From: Gemmatimonadota bacterium | Lineage (GTDB): Bacteria > Latescibacterota > UBA2968 > UBA8231 | Direction of reading: 5' to 3' | Length of the DNA: 48,613 nucleotides | Assembly: GCA_002712305.1 (NCBI GenBank) | Contig: PATE01000133.1 | Location: forward strand, 1 to 48,613 | Shown here: positions 15,384 to 23,780 of the stretch, one piece after another | Numbering within the stretch: the first letter of the stretch is position 1 | Layout of the letters: every line of letters starts with the position of its first letter | The notes under the pieces: generated by a model | Told to the model about the DNA's origin: nothing | What the model saw: the letters and a program-made list of their open reading frames with translations, nothing else | The model's database searches: none | Position numbers and translations under genes: made by a program

Positions 15384-17132
15384 TTGAGATTGACGTACAT
15401 CACGATTTACTGTGCAGCGCTGGCCACAGCCGCGGCGGCCCTGTCTTCCTGCGCCGGACGAACGGGTTCGCAGAATACATACGCCAACGCAGAGGAGAAT
15501 TCGCACTACAGCAACGTGCGCCCCGAGGACTACGTGGGCCCTCAGGTCTGCGGCAAGTGTCACGCCAACAACTACAAGTCGTGGCGACGACATCCGCACA
15601 GCAGCATGAACATGCTCGCCGATCGAAACTCCGTGCTCGGCGACTTTTCGGGGGTGTCCGTAGAATACGCCGGCCGACGCGCCGTCTTTCGCAAAGAGGA
15701 TGGCAACTACTTCGCCGACTACTACGACGGTGAGGCGAAGGAGCGCACGTTTCGTGTGATCCGCACGGTGGGATCGCGTTACGAGCAGGATTACGTGGCC
15801 GTCCAGGTGGAGGGGCCGGAGGCGCCGGGTCATCCGCTGTATGTGGAGGAGACACGACTGCGGTTCGCCTGGTCCATCGTGGCCAAGCGCTGGCTGCCGC
15901 AGAGTTATCTGGAGCCAACGGAGTATCCGGGGTCGGAGTATCTCGACGACAGGTCACTGCGCTACGATCCGTTCGTGCCCGATGAGCTGCCCTTCAACGA
16001 ACGGTGCTCACGCTGCCACAATACCTATCCCTACGATCTGCGGTTCTACAAGATCTTCTCCGAGTTCGGTCGGCTCTCGGGGTTTCCGCCTTTCCCGGGT
16101 GCGACGCCGCAGACGGTACAAAAGATGGTGAACGAGGCGGGGGACGAGCAGTGGCTGAACACTGTACGTTTCCCCATGGATCGTTTCGTCACCGTCGGCA
16201 TCAGCTGTGAGAGCTGCCACTTCGGCGGACGCATTCACGCGGAGAATGCGAGGACCCAACCGCCGCGTTTCGTGCCGACCCATCCGCTGCTGGCGAACTG
16301 GACGCCACCGCACGAGGGGGCACGCGAACGCGCGGAGGTGGTGAATGCGCTGTGTCTGCAGTGTCATCACTCCGGTGAAACGGCGCAGGACAACTGGCCC
16401 GATGGCTCGGCGGGCGTCAATTCGATGGAGTCCACCGAGATGGAGTCGGGCGCCTGTGCCAGCGTGATCAAGTGCACGGACTGTCACGACACGCACGTGT
16501 CAGGCCCGCCTGCGGGCGCACCTGATCGCAAGGAACATCTGCAGGCCTGCATCGACTGCCATCAGGAGAAGACGTCACGCGATGCGGCGGAGGCGCACTC
16601 GCTGCATGACATCGACACGGCATCGTGTCTGGACTGTCACATGCCGCGCATCGTGCAGGGTTTCGAGACGTACAATCGATCACACCGAATCTCCACTCCG
16701 ACAGAGCGAAGGATCGTCGCCACAGGTATGCCGAATGCCTGCAATCTCTGTCACCTCGACGAGTCACTCGCCTGGACGCGCGATGCGCTCAACGAGGGGT
16801 GGGGTGCGCAGGTGTCTCTACCGACGGGGCTTCGGACGCACTTCGGGGATGACTACTCGATCCCAGCGGGAGAGGCGTGGTTGGCGCATCCGCAGGCGTC
16901 GGTGCGCACGGTGGCCGTGGGGGCGTACGCGCGATCAGAGTTGGGTGAGTCGATGTTGCCGGTGATCGCCCAGGGTCTGGGTGACGAGAATGCCTATGTG
17001 CGGATGCGGCATCTGCAGGGGATCGAGGCGATTCTGGATCGGCGGCTGGGGGATGGGGTGTACGATCTGACGGGGGGTGTTGCAGAGAGGGGGGTGCAGG
17101 TGGGGGAGTTGGTGGAACGGTTTTCTAAGTAG
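15384..17132 (+). CDS. Octahaem c-type cytochrome lipoprotein with C-terminal HEAT-like repeats
   Basis: 582 residues. Signal peptide ends in a lipobox (LSSC), predicting a membrane-anchored periplasmic or outer-surface lipoprotein. Eight CxxCH haem sites are visible at about residues 56, 208, 275, 324, 364, 389, 415 and 453 (CGKCH, CSRCH, CESCH, CLQCH, CTDCH, CIDCH, CLDCH, CNLCH). The last 90 residues resemble HEAT repeats (ASVRTVAVGAYARSELG, NAYVRMRHLQGIEAIL). A TTG start is used because GGGGAG lies five bases upstream and the signal peptide begins there. Multihaem proteins of this shape transfer electrons or reduce nitrogen or sulfur compounds; no specific reductase signature is recognisable. 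Confidence 0.85.
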   Translation: MRLTYITIYCAALATAAAALSSCAGRTGSQNTYANAEENSHYSNVRPEDYVGPQVCGKCHANNYKSWRRHPHSSMNMLADRNSVLGDFSGVSVEYAGRRAVFRKEDGNYFADYYDGEAKERTFRVIRTVGSRYEQDYVAVQVEGPEAPGHPLYVEETRLRFAWSIVAKRWLPQSYLEPTEYPGSEYLDDRSLRYDPFVPDELPFNERCSRCHNTYPYDLRFYKIFSEFGRLSGFPPFPGATPQTVQKMVNEAGDEQWLNTVRFPMDRFVTVGISCESCHFGGRIHAENARTQPPRFVPTHPLLANWTPPHEGARERAEVVNALCLQCHHSGETAQDNWPDGSAGVNSMESTEMESGACASVIKCTDCHDTHVSGPPAGAPDRKEHLQACIDCHQEKTSRDAAEAHSLHDIDTASCLDCHMPRIVQGFETYNRSHRISTPTERRIVATGMPNACNLCHLDESLAWTRDALNEGWGAQVSLPTGLRTHFGDDYSIPAGEAWLAHPQASVRTVAVGAYARSELGESMLPVIAQGLGDENAYVRMRHLQGIEAILDRRLGDGVYDLTGGVAERGVQVGELVERFSK

Positions 17133-17371
17133 GGTGACTGTCGTTCGTTCGTGGGGCAGCGCGACGGCTCCGGGCGCTACGCGAAGGTCTGCGGCTTGTC
17201 TCGCGGGCTGATCGAACGCCGCATCCTGCGGCTCGACCAGCGGACGCCATCCTGGCGTCCGCCCTTCGGGCCCAAGTGCTCGACAAGCCTGCCCTCCGCT
17301 CGATGCGCCCTACGCCGCCGCGCTGCCGCGCGCTCCGACAAGCGGCGTTCAACTACCCAACAGACGAACTG
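17133..17371. repeat. GC-rich palindrome-dense intergenic segment
   Basis: About 240 bases with several short inverted repeats: GCGGACGCC-N5-GGCGTCCGC (17240-17262), CCGCATCCTGCGG, and further CG-rich arms around 17310-17340. No credible protein frame is seen. It separates the cytochrome gene from a convergent small gene, so it may act as a transcription barrier, or be a REP-like element. Confidence 0.4.
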
Positions 17372-17542
17372 CTACTCGTTGGCTGAGTCTTCAACTGCGT
17401 CTTCGAGAGCTTCCAGGCGGTTCTCGATGCTCTCGAGCTTGTCCAGGATGAGGGCGTGGACGTAGACGGCGTCCATGCCGACGGGGCTGTCGGCGCTGGC
17501 GATCTGTTCGATGATGGCTTGGAGTTCTGTCTTGGGTTTCAT
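17372..17542 (-). CDS. Small coiled-coil hypothetical protein
   Basis: 56 residues, start MKPKTELQ with AGAGG seven bases upstream. The C-terminal part, VHALILDKLESIENRLEALE, has a heptad pattern with acidic end, typical of a short coiled coil. No family recognised. A longer upstream frame has no good start and looks non-coding, so the short form is chosen. Isolated from its neighbours by a GC-rich palindromic stretch and by a 380-base non-coding segment. Confidence 0.5.
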   Translation of the reverse strand: MKPKTELQAIIEQIASADSPVGMDAVYVHALILDKLESIENRLEALEDAVEDSANE

Positions 17543-17929
17543 GGGGTTCCTCTTGCTGTGACGGAGCAGTACTGGGTTTTCGTGATCTCTGGGTATTGAA
17601 GGACAAACTACGAAAGTGCCTTCGCATTGAGATATCAGGATGGCTTGATAACATCGCAAAATCTGGATATGCAGATTCAGCATAATGAGAATTGACGACG
17701 TTCACCGAGAGAGCGACGATTCGTCGTGTGGAACAGTAGAAGGCGGGTTGAGGTGGCGAGATATGTGGCGTTCCACATACTGAAATTGTTGTTCAAACCA
17801 GATCAAGGGATGGAGTGCGTTGACATCTGACTTGAAGGCAGGCGACATTTCCTGCATCAAGACTCTTCACTCAGAGATAGATGGGATATTACGGCGGACA
17901 TACGTCACCGAGACAACTTCAACGGGGGG
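17543..17929. other. Non-coding stretch with one inverted repeat
   Basis: No convincing gene. The most notable element is TATGTGG-CGTT-CCACATA (17762-17779), a seven-base-arm hairpin or operator-like repeat in an AT-richer context. It lies ahead of a sigma-54 activator remnant and may be a leftover control region. Confidence 0.3.
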
Positions 17930-18290
17930 CCTCGACAAGTGCGTTAAACTTCTCAAGCTGAAGGCAGAGGGAAAGTTCTCCCAGCCTGGATCACTACTAT
18001 CGTCTGGCGCGTTTCACGGTAGAGGTGCCTCCCTTGCGTGATCGGAGGGAGGATGTGCCCCTCCTGGTCCAACACTTCTCGGTGCTCTTCGGCCAAGAGA
18101 TGGGGATGGATCCACCGGCGTGGACCGATCCGGCGATGGCGGTGCTGCAGGCGTATCACTTTCCCGGAAACATCCGCGAGTTGAAGAACATCGTCGAACG
18201 GGCACTGATCGAGAGTGCGGGAGAGGAAATGGAACCGGAACATTTACATCTGCGCACGGCCAGAACCCCGCCAGATGACACTGCGGCAGC
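17930..18290 (+). pseudogene. Fragment of a sigma-54-dependent activator
   Basis: The frame reading YYRLARFTVEVPPLRDR, DVPLLVQHF, then YHFPGNIRELKNIVERAL is the C-terminal end of the AAA+ domain of NtrC-type sigma-54 activators (sensor II region, RELKN). A shorter piece upstream, KAEGKFSQ, matches the preceding AEGKFRED segment but in a different frame, so a frameshift separates them near 17985. Walker motifs, GAFTGA loop and the DNA-binding domain are all absent. The fragment runs directly into a second, unrelated enzyme remnant. Confidence 0.7.
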
Positions 18291-19056
18291 AAAAGGCCGT
18301 CGTCATCCATCCGACGGGGTGCAAGGTCGTCCGCATCGAGGGCGACGATGATCGAGCGATCGAAGACAGTCTCATCGCCGCCATCACCGATCAGACGGCG
18401 GCGATCTTCACGGTTGCTTCTCATCGAAAATCGAGTCTGCCCCCCTGCCCATTGCTGTGGAGATCGGCAAGGCGCGCGGCGTGCCTGTCATGGTGGACGC
18501 GGCCTACGAAATCCCACCGAAGGAGAATCTCTGGTACTACACGAAGGAGGTTGGCGTCGATGCAGCCATCTTCAGTGGTGGGAAGGCACTGCGTGGTCCT
18601 TCCTCGACGGGGCTAATCGTGGGTCGCAAAGAGATCGTCGTCAGCTGCCGGTTCCATGCCCGACCCAATGGTGGGGTTGGTTTTGCCAGCAAGGTCGGAA
18701 AGGAAGAAGTGGTCGGCCTCTACGCGGCGATCAAGCGTCTTCTCGAGGTGGGTGAAGAGGATCACTACGCACGATGCGGCCGGCAGATGGACTACATCGA
18801 GTCCGAACTCAAGGACATGCCCTTCCTGCATCTCACGCGGCACGAGCACGGTTCGTGGGGGGATGAGTTTGGTGTGGCTCTGCACATTGAAGAGGGATCA
18901 CCCTACAAAGACGTCCGGGCTTTCATGGCTGAAGGCACGCCGTACATCGAACTGAGCTCGAAGTTCGATGCACTGTTTGTCTGTGTGTCGACGCTTAAGG
19001 ATGGGGATGAGGTGGTGGTGGTGGAGAAGTCGAAGAAGGCGCTGGCGGTGCGGTAG
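18290..19056 (+). pseudogene. SelA/DgaE-like PLP enzyme remnant (N-terminally truncated, frameshifted)
   Basis: The C-terminal 200 residues are well kept: GVPVMVDAAYEIPPKENLW, then IFSGGKALRGPSSTGLIVGR with the PLP lysine in SGGK, and KVGKEEVVGLYAAIK. This resembles the D-glucosaminate-6-phosphate ammonia-lyase/SelA-like fold-type-I family rather than true selenocysteine synthase. The preceding part, DDRAIEDSLIAAITDQTAAIF, is in another frame, consistent with a one-base loss near 18419, and the first 150 or so residues are missing, replaced by the sigma-54 activator fragment. Unlikely to be active. Confidence 0.7.
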
Positions 19057-19066
19057 GGGATCCTGT

Positions 19067-19963
19067 ATGCGGACCCGTGATCTCATCCTCGTTGCTGTCG
19101 CCGGTTTCGCTCTATGGCGTCCGGCCCACGGGCAATCACCCGACGAGCGCTTTCCATGTCATGGCACCGAGATCGCGCACTATACGGCCTATCAAACGAG
19201 CGGAAACATCCAGATCGATGGCCGACTCGAGGAAGCATCCTGGCAAGCCGCCCCGCGCTCACCCCAGTTCGTCGACCTCATTTCGGGGGGACCGGCGATT
19301 CACGACACGCGAGCGGCTGTGTTGTGGGACGAGGCGAATCTGTATGTCGGGTTCTGGGTCGAGGAGCCCGATGTGCGGGGTGATCTCACAGAACACGACT
19401 CACCGGTCTGGAAGAACAACGATGTCGAGATCTTCATCGCTGGGGCGGACGCCTACTTCGAGTTCGGGATCAACTCTCTGGGGACGGTGTACGACTCCTT
19501 TCTGATGTGGGAGGAGGCCTACGACGAGGGCGGTTTCTCCGAGGTCCCCGACTTTCGCCGAACCCATCCTGGCCTCAAGCAAGTCAACGGGGTCGGCTTC
19601 AAGACCCATCCTCGGGGGACGCGGCTGCGAGCCAAGCACTGGAGTTACCCTGGCTTGCAGACGGCCGTCCACATCGATGGCACTCTGAATGACGACAACG
19701 ATCGCGATCGTGGCTGGCGTGTCGAAGTCGCCTTCCGGTGGGAGGGAGCCCACTGGCTGGCCAAAGCCGACGGTCGCTCGTTGCCCCCCGATGACGGGGA
19801 TGTCTGGCGCATCGACTTCTCGCGCTTCAATCGATACAAGGAGGCCCTTCCGGCGCAGGATTCGAGCGCTTGGGCGTGGAGCCCTCATGGAATCTGGGAT
19901 TCGCATATCCCTGAGTGCTTTCCCTATATCCATTTCTCAGCGCGTGATGTGGAGGGGGAATGA
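19067..19963 (+). CDS. Secreted CBM9-like carbohydrate-binding protein
   Basis: 298 residues. Short signal peptide (LILVAVAGFALW, cleavage near AHG). The body shows the CBM9-like succession IQIDGRLEEASWQ, LWDEANLYVGFWVEEPDV, NNDVEIFIAG, FEFGINSLGTVYDSF and GWRVEVAFRW. ATG at 19067 has AGGGGA seven bases upstream. Its stop overlaps the next gene's start as ATGA. It is paralogous in layout to the CBM9-like genes of the sugar operon, but transcribed separately. Ligand unknown. Confidence 0.8.
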   Translation: MRTRDLILVAVAGFALWRPAHGQSPDERFPCHGTEIAHYTAYQTSGNIQIDGRLEEASWQAAPRSPQFVDLISGGPAIHDTRAAVLWDEANLYVGFWVEEPDVRGDLTEHDSPVWKNNDVEIFIAGADAYFEFGINSLGTVYDSFLMWEEAYDEGGFSEVPDFRRTHPGLKQVNGVGFKTHPRGTRLRAKHWSYPGLQTAVHIDGTLNDDNDRDRGWRVEVAFRWEGAHWLAKADGRSLPPDDGDVWRIDFSRFNRYKEALPAQDSSAWAWSPHGIWDSHIPECFPYIHFSARDVEGE

Positions 19964-20487
19964 TCGAGATCGTCGATCTGGATGAGTTTGAGCCGACCGA
20001 CGCCCTGATCCTCTCCTGGCGGAAGATGATGATGGGTCGGGATCAACTCGACTGGGAATACGACGAGAGTTGGGTCGCCAAGGAACCTGCCGCTGATGCG
20101 GATGCCATCGCTGAGTTTCGGAAGTGGCGAGACAAGCAGCGTGGACGCAACCACCCTCTATGGGCCATCGATGGTGAGACATGCCTCGGCTCGGTGGGCA
20201 TCAATCGATTCGACGATCCTTCTCGCTCGCACTGTGGAGAGATCGGGATCGGCGTGACGGCGACGGCAACCCGGCAAGGGATTGGGGGCGCGTCTGCTCA
20301 TGGCGGTCATCGAGAAGGCTCGAGTTCTGAAGCTCCAGCGACTTGAGGCCGATTGTTTCGCCGACAACGCCGCCTCTATCGCCCTGCTGACGAAAAGCTG
20401 GGATTCGAGGACGAGGGGATCAGGCGCGGGGCGCTGCAGAAGAACGGAACTCTACGCAACCAGCAGTTCTTTGGTCTGAAGCTCTAG
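19960..20487 (+). pseudogene. GNAT N-acetyltransferase with two compensating frameshifts
   Basis: Reading frame 1 gives the N-terminal half up to GIGVTATATRQGIG, frame 2 gives ARLLMAVIEKARVLKLQRLE and NAASIALL, and frame 1 returns with KLGFEDEGIRRGALQ to a natural stop. Together these form a complete GNAT protein with the acetyl-CoA loop RQGIGxxLL. The first shift is one extra G in the GGGGG run at 20284-20288; the second is one missing A in AAAA at 20393-20396. Both lie in homopolymers and cancel out, so sequencing error is as likely as decay. Coupled to the upstream CBM9-like gene by ATGA. Confidence 0.8.
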
Positions 20488-20520
20488 TGATCCTTGAGCG
20501 CGACAAAGAGGGAGCCGAAC

Positions 20521-21087
20521 ATGGCACTTTCCCGCGACAATCATCATCAAGACAAACACCTCCATGTCTTCGGACATGGCTCGCTCTTGCACCCTACGCA
20601 CAAGCGAGGGCTCTCAAAGACTGTCCCAGATCATGGCCTGACGTTCGACAGCATGAAGAGAGCTCGCTTGGAAGGCTACCGCCGCAGACTGTCTGCCTTT
20701 GCTCCCGTGGAGGGCGAACCAAGCGCACAATTCCAGGCGTTCTGGAATGTGGAGGCTGAAGCGCGAGCAAGCTGTCTGGGTGTGGTGTTTCCGGTGGATG
20801 AGAAGGTGCTCCGAGAGCTGGACTACAGGGAGCGCCGCTACGTCAGAATGGAAGTAACCGATCAAGTCGAGTTGCTGGACGCAGAGTTTCGTCTTGAGGA
20901 ATCAGCCGTCGTGTTTACCTACGTCTGCTTACCGAGCGAAGAACTGGTGCGTGCTGCCCGAGGGGTGACCGGTCTTTCCTCAGAGTATGAAGCTTGCGTG
21001 AACGAAGCGGCTCAGGAGCTGGGACAGGCCTACGTGACGGAGGTGGCAGCGGCTCTCGAAGAGACTCTTGAGTGGCCTCGGCTATAG
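20521..21087 (+). CDS. Gamma-glutamylcyclotransferase-like protein
   Basis: 188 residues with the GGCT-like fold start HVFGHGSLLHP, corresponding to the YGSL substrate loop, and a later LDYRERRYVRMEV in which the glutamate is the probable general acid/base. Family members cyclise gamma-glutamyl groups or act as related amidotransferase-like enzymes. ATG at 20521 is chosen because GAGGGAG stands six bases ahead; an earlier TTG is less well placed. Normal length, no defects seen. It is followed at once by a broken phosphotransferase gene. Confidence 0.7.
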   Translation: MALSRDNHHQDKHLHVFGHGSLLHPTHKRGLSKTVPDHGLTFDSMKRARLEGYRRRLSAFAPVEGEPSAQFQAFWNVEAEARASCLGVVFPVDEKVLRELDYRERRYVRMEVTDQVELLDAEFRLEESAVVFTYVCLPSEELVRAARGVTGLSSEYEACVNEAAQELGQAYVTEVAAALEETLEWPRL

Positions 21088-21898
21088 GCGACTCGTGGCC
21101 CCGACCAACGCTGAACGAGCCGCCGCTGTCACAGCAGCTGAGTCAGTGGCTCCCCAACCGGGTGCCGGAGGTATTGGCTGCCGACACGGAGAGTCATTGG
21201 TACGTACACGGAGGCCGTTGATGGAAGACCGTTGGCGGAGTGTGAGGACCTGACGGTTTGGAAGAAGGCGGTGCGCGAGTTTGGCGACCTGCAGGTACAG
21301 CTGATCAGCAGGGTCGACGAGATGGTGACCTCGGGTTGCCCGTTGGTCGATTTGACGAGTTACGGTGATCAGGTCTCGAGTATCATCGAAGGCGAGCAGT
21401 GGCATGTGGACGGGGAAGAGTTCGGGCCTCTTCAAAACCGGGTGGACGAGATCGAGAAGATGAGTCGAACACTCGCCGACAGTAGAGTCCCCGTATCTCT
21501 GGACCATGGAGACCTGGCAAATCATCCTCGCCGAACAGCCCTGCTTCCTCGACTGCTCCGACAACTGCCTGACTCATCCTTTTCTCAGTCTGTTTCTCTT
21601 CTTCGATTATCTGGAAGGTGTGCGAGCCAATGGCCGTGAAAGCATCAAACAGTTGCTGAGCGACGAGGCTACGATTCGTCAGGAGCTTACGTTGTCCTAC
21701 CTTGCGGCGTGGCAGGATTACGGAACCGAGGTTGACCTTGTCGCCGAGTTCGAAGTGGCCCAGTCTCTGGGGCCAATCCATGTGGCGCTCAAGTTTGCGC
21801 GGCTATTGCCCCACGGCTTTGACTCGCAGTGGGATCTGGCCGGTTCAGTGCCTCAGTATCTGAAGAAGTTCATCGAGCAAAGTGAGACCCCATCGTGA
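21088..21898 (+). pseudogene. Aminoglycoside-phosphotransferase-like (APH) pseudogene
   Basis: Three pieces in different frames reconstruct an APH/choline-kinase-like protein: WLPNRVPEVLAAD early, then DGRPLAECEDLTVWKKA, then VSLDHGDL (the catalytic HGD loop), and after another shift WQIILAEQPCFLDCSDNCLTHPF (the metal-binding strand and following helix). Breaks lie near 21212 and 21507. The N-terminal nucleotide-binding lobe is mostly missing. The last frame ends at 21898 and overlaps the next gene as GTGA, showing that the 3' end is original. Not expected to be functional unless several frameshifts are sequencing errors. Confidence 0.65.
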
Positions 21899-22974
21899 CC
21901 GAACAAACAGCCTCCATGGAATTGCAGGAGATCTTCCCCGACGAACGATTCCCCAATGTCGTGGTCGCCCTCGACGGCACGGTGGTGGCCACATGGGGCG
22001 CGAAGAATCTGGTTGTGAGACGCAGCGAAGACGGGGGCGCCACGTGGGGGCCGACGATCGATGTGGGTGATGGCATTCACGCCGGCGGCACCACAGTGGA
22101 TGAAGGCACGGGAGACATTCTGTTCTTCGGTCATCCCGAACATCCGCCGAAGGACAGTTCCATGGCGCCGCGCACGATCTATCGCAGTAGCGATTCGGGT
22201 CGCACATGGGCCGGCGAAGAGGCGGTCTTCGAGAAGGACGGGAATGGCCATGTGCCATCGCTACACTTCTCAGAGGTGGGCATCACCTTGCGGCAGGGCG
22301 AACACGCCCGCCGACTGCTTCGCCCGGCGCGGGTCTACGTCGAAGGTGCCGGCTACAACATGGCCGTGTTCAGCGATGATCACGGGCGAACCTGGCGACC
22401 GAGCACGCCCTTTCCCGTAGATGGCACGGGGGAGGGCTGTGTAGCCGAGCTCGAAGACGGTCGCATCTACTACTCCTCCCGTCAGCATCGATTTTCTGAA
22501 GGCGAGGCGTTGCGTCACGAACGACTGCACGCCTGGAGTCACGACGGCGGCGCCACCTGGACCGATCCGGCCCACAGCAGTCTACCCGATGGGCCCGCCT
22601 ACCGCGGTGAAGAGGGGCGCGGCGCCAACTACAATGGCCACTTCGGCATGGCGGCGGGTCTGACTCGCGTGCCCGTAGCAGATCGAGACATCCTGCTCTA
22701 TAGCAACGCCGATGAGCCGACGCATGAACGCCAGCGGCTCACCGTCTGGGCGAGTTTCGATGGCGGTGCTTCATGGCCGGTGAAACGTCTCGTCGACGAG
22801 GGACCGAGTGCCTACTCGTCGCTGGCGGCGGGACGTGCCGGCACGCCAACTGAAGACTGGATCTTTGTGCAGTACGAAGAGCGGGGTGGCGGTGGCCGGG
22901 TGGCGCGTTTCAATCTGCCCTGGTTGCTGGCGGGAGAGGCGACGGGGGACGGTGAGGTGCCGACGGACCTGTAG
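21895..22974 (+). CDS. Sialidase-like six-bladed propeller (BNR/Asp-box protein)
   Basis: 359 residues with at least five Asp-box motifs: SEDGGATWGP, SSDSGRTWAG, SDDHGRTWRP, SHDGGATWTD and SFDGGASW. Such exo-sialidase-family proteins cleave or bind terminal acidic sugars. An early arginine-rich segment and central YNGHFGM region may contribute to the active site, but the arginine triad cannot be assigned with confidence. No signal peptide is visible. GTG start overlaps the preceding pseudogene stop. A hairpin 18 bases past the stop could be its terminator. Confidence 0.8.
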   Translation: MTEQTASMELQEIFPDERFPNVVVALDGTVVATWGAKNLVVRRSEDGGATWGPTIDVGDGIHAGGTTVDEGTGDILFFGHPEHPPKDSSMAPRTIYRSSDSGRTWAGEEAVFEKDGNGHVPSLHFSEVGITLRQGEHARRLLRPARVYVEGAGYNMAVFSDDHGRTWRPSTPFPVDGTGEGCVAELEDGRIYYSSRQHRFSEGEALRHERLHAWSHDGGATWTDPAHSSLPDGPAYRGEEGRGANYNGHFGMAAGLTRVPVADRDILLYSNADEPTHERQRLTVWASFDGGASWPVKRLVDEGPSAYSSLAAGRAGTPTEDWIFVQYEERGGGGRVARFNLPWLLAGEATGDGEVPTDL

Positions 22975-22991
22975 CCGGTTAGCCACACACT

Positions 22992-23014
22992 CGAGCCGCG
23001 TGACAGGCGGCTCG
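22992..23014. terminator. Hairpin after the sialidase-like gene
   Basis: CGAGCCGC-N7-GCGGCTCG forms an eight-base GC-rich stem 18 bases after the stop. No T-run follows, so it is a weak intrinsic terminator at best or an RNA-stabilising hairpin. Confidence 0.4.
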
Positions 23015-23045
23015 ACCTGATGTGTATCGCCAGAACGAATCTTAG

Positions 23046-23084
23046 CTGCGAATCTCAACTGGGAATCTCAACTGCGAACCTGAT
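23046..23084. repeat. Three tandem copies of a 13-base unit
   Basis: CTGCGAATCTCAA, CTGGGAATCTCAA and CTGCGAACCTGAT follow each other directly, just upstream of the VOC gene. The last copy is more diverged. It is likely a slippage product, or a small control region for the next gene. Confidence 0.5.
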
Positions 23085-23105
23085 TCATCATCCGAAGGAA
23101 TCCTC

Positions 23106-23480
23106 ATGCAACTTGGTAACTTCTCCATCAGTTTGTCCGTGAAGGACCTCGAAGCCTCGAGAGCCTTTTACGCCAAACTCGGCTTCGAAGTGTTTGGCGG
23201 TGTCGCCGAGCAGAACTGGCTCATCCTGAAGAACGGCGATCACACGATCGGTCTGTTCCAGGGCATGTTCGAGAAGAACACGCTCACCTTCAATCCGGGA
23301 TGGGACAGCAATGCGTCGGCCATCAATGGCAACTTCACCGACGTGCGCGAACTGCAGAAGAGTCTGAAGGAGCAGGGTGTGGAGCTCGCCATGGAAGTGG
23401 ATGAGGACACGTCCGGGCCGGGCAGCTTCCTGGCCATCGACCCCGACGGGAATCCGATCCTCGTCGATCAGCACGTGTGA
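23106..23480 (+). CDS. VOC family (glyoxalase/bleomycin-resistance-fold) protein
   Basis: 124 residues with the paired beta-alpha-beta-beta-beta modules of the vicinal-oxygen-chelate family: [21 protein letters not shown] at the start and [16 protein letters not shown] at the end. ATG at 23106 has AAGGAA upstream. VOC proteins are metal-dependent lyases, dioxygenases or drug binders; this short single-module type commonly dimerises. No substrate can be named. Complete and of usual length. Confidence 0.8.
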   Translation: MQLGNFSISLSVKDLEASRAFYAKLGFEVFGGVAEQNWLILKNGDHTIGLFQGMFEKNTLTFNPGWDSNASAINGNFTDVRELQKSLKEQGVELAMEVDEDTSGPGSFLAIDPDGNPILVDQHV

Positions 23481-23577
23481 ATCGCACACCCGGCCACGCG
23501 TAAGGCACACCCATCCTGATCAGTCCGTCGAGACGATCAGCTCCGGCGCGGGATGGGGGAGGATCTCGCCTCGCCGC

Positions 23578-23691
23578 ATGGCCCAGGTGGCGACGATGCT
23601 CGAGCACGGCATCGATCGTTTGCTCACTGAGAATAGCAGTGACTTCGGGGACTTCGCTGAGATCGAGGCGATCGGTCTGGCCGCTGCCTGA
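23578..23691 (+). pseudogene. PIN-domain (VapC-type) C-terminal fragment
   Basis: 37 residues: AQVATMLEHGIDRLLTEN followed by SSDFGDFAEIEAIGL. This is the last part of a PIN nuclease, where an alanine-rich helix and HGxDxLLTxNxxDF supply the final acidic residues. The first two thirds, including the opening acidic residue, are missing and no antitoxin lies alongside. It is a toxin-gene remnant. Confidence 0.5.
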
Positions 23692-23780
23692 ACAACATTG
23701 GGACCGGAGCCGAGTTCGTACCATGCATGGATATGGCGCGTCGGCGACGGTCATTCATTCTACATTGAGGGCTTCGTGTT

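Noticed and set aside
18290-19056. SelA-like gene as evidence of local selenocysteine machinery
   Set aside because: The PLP motif (IFSGGKALRGP) fits the glucosaminate-ammonia-lyase-like branch better than true SelA, and the gene is truncated and frameshifted. It does not support the selenoprotein call.
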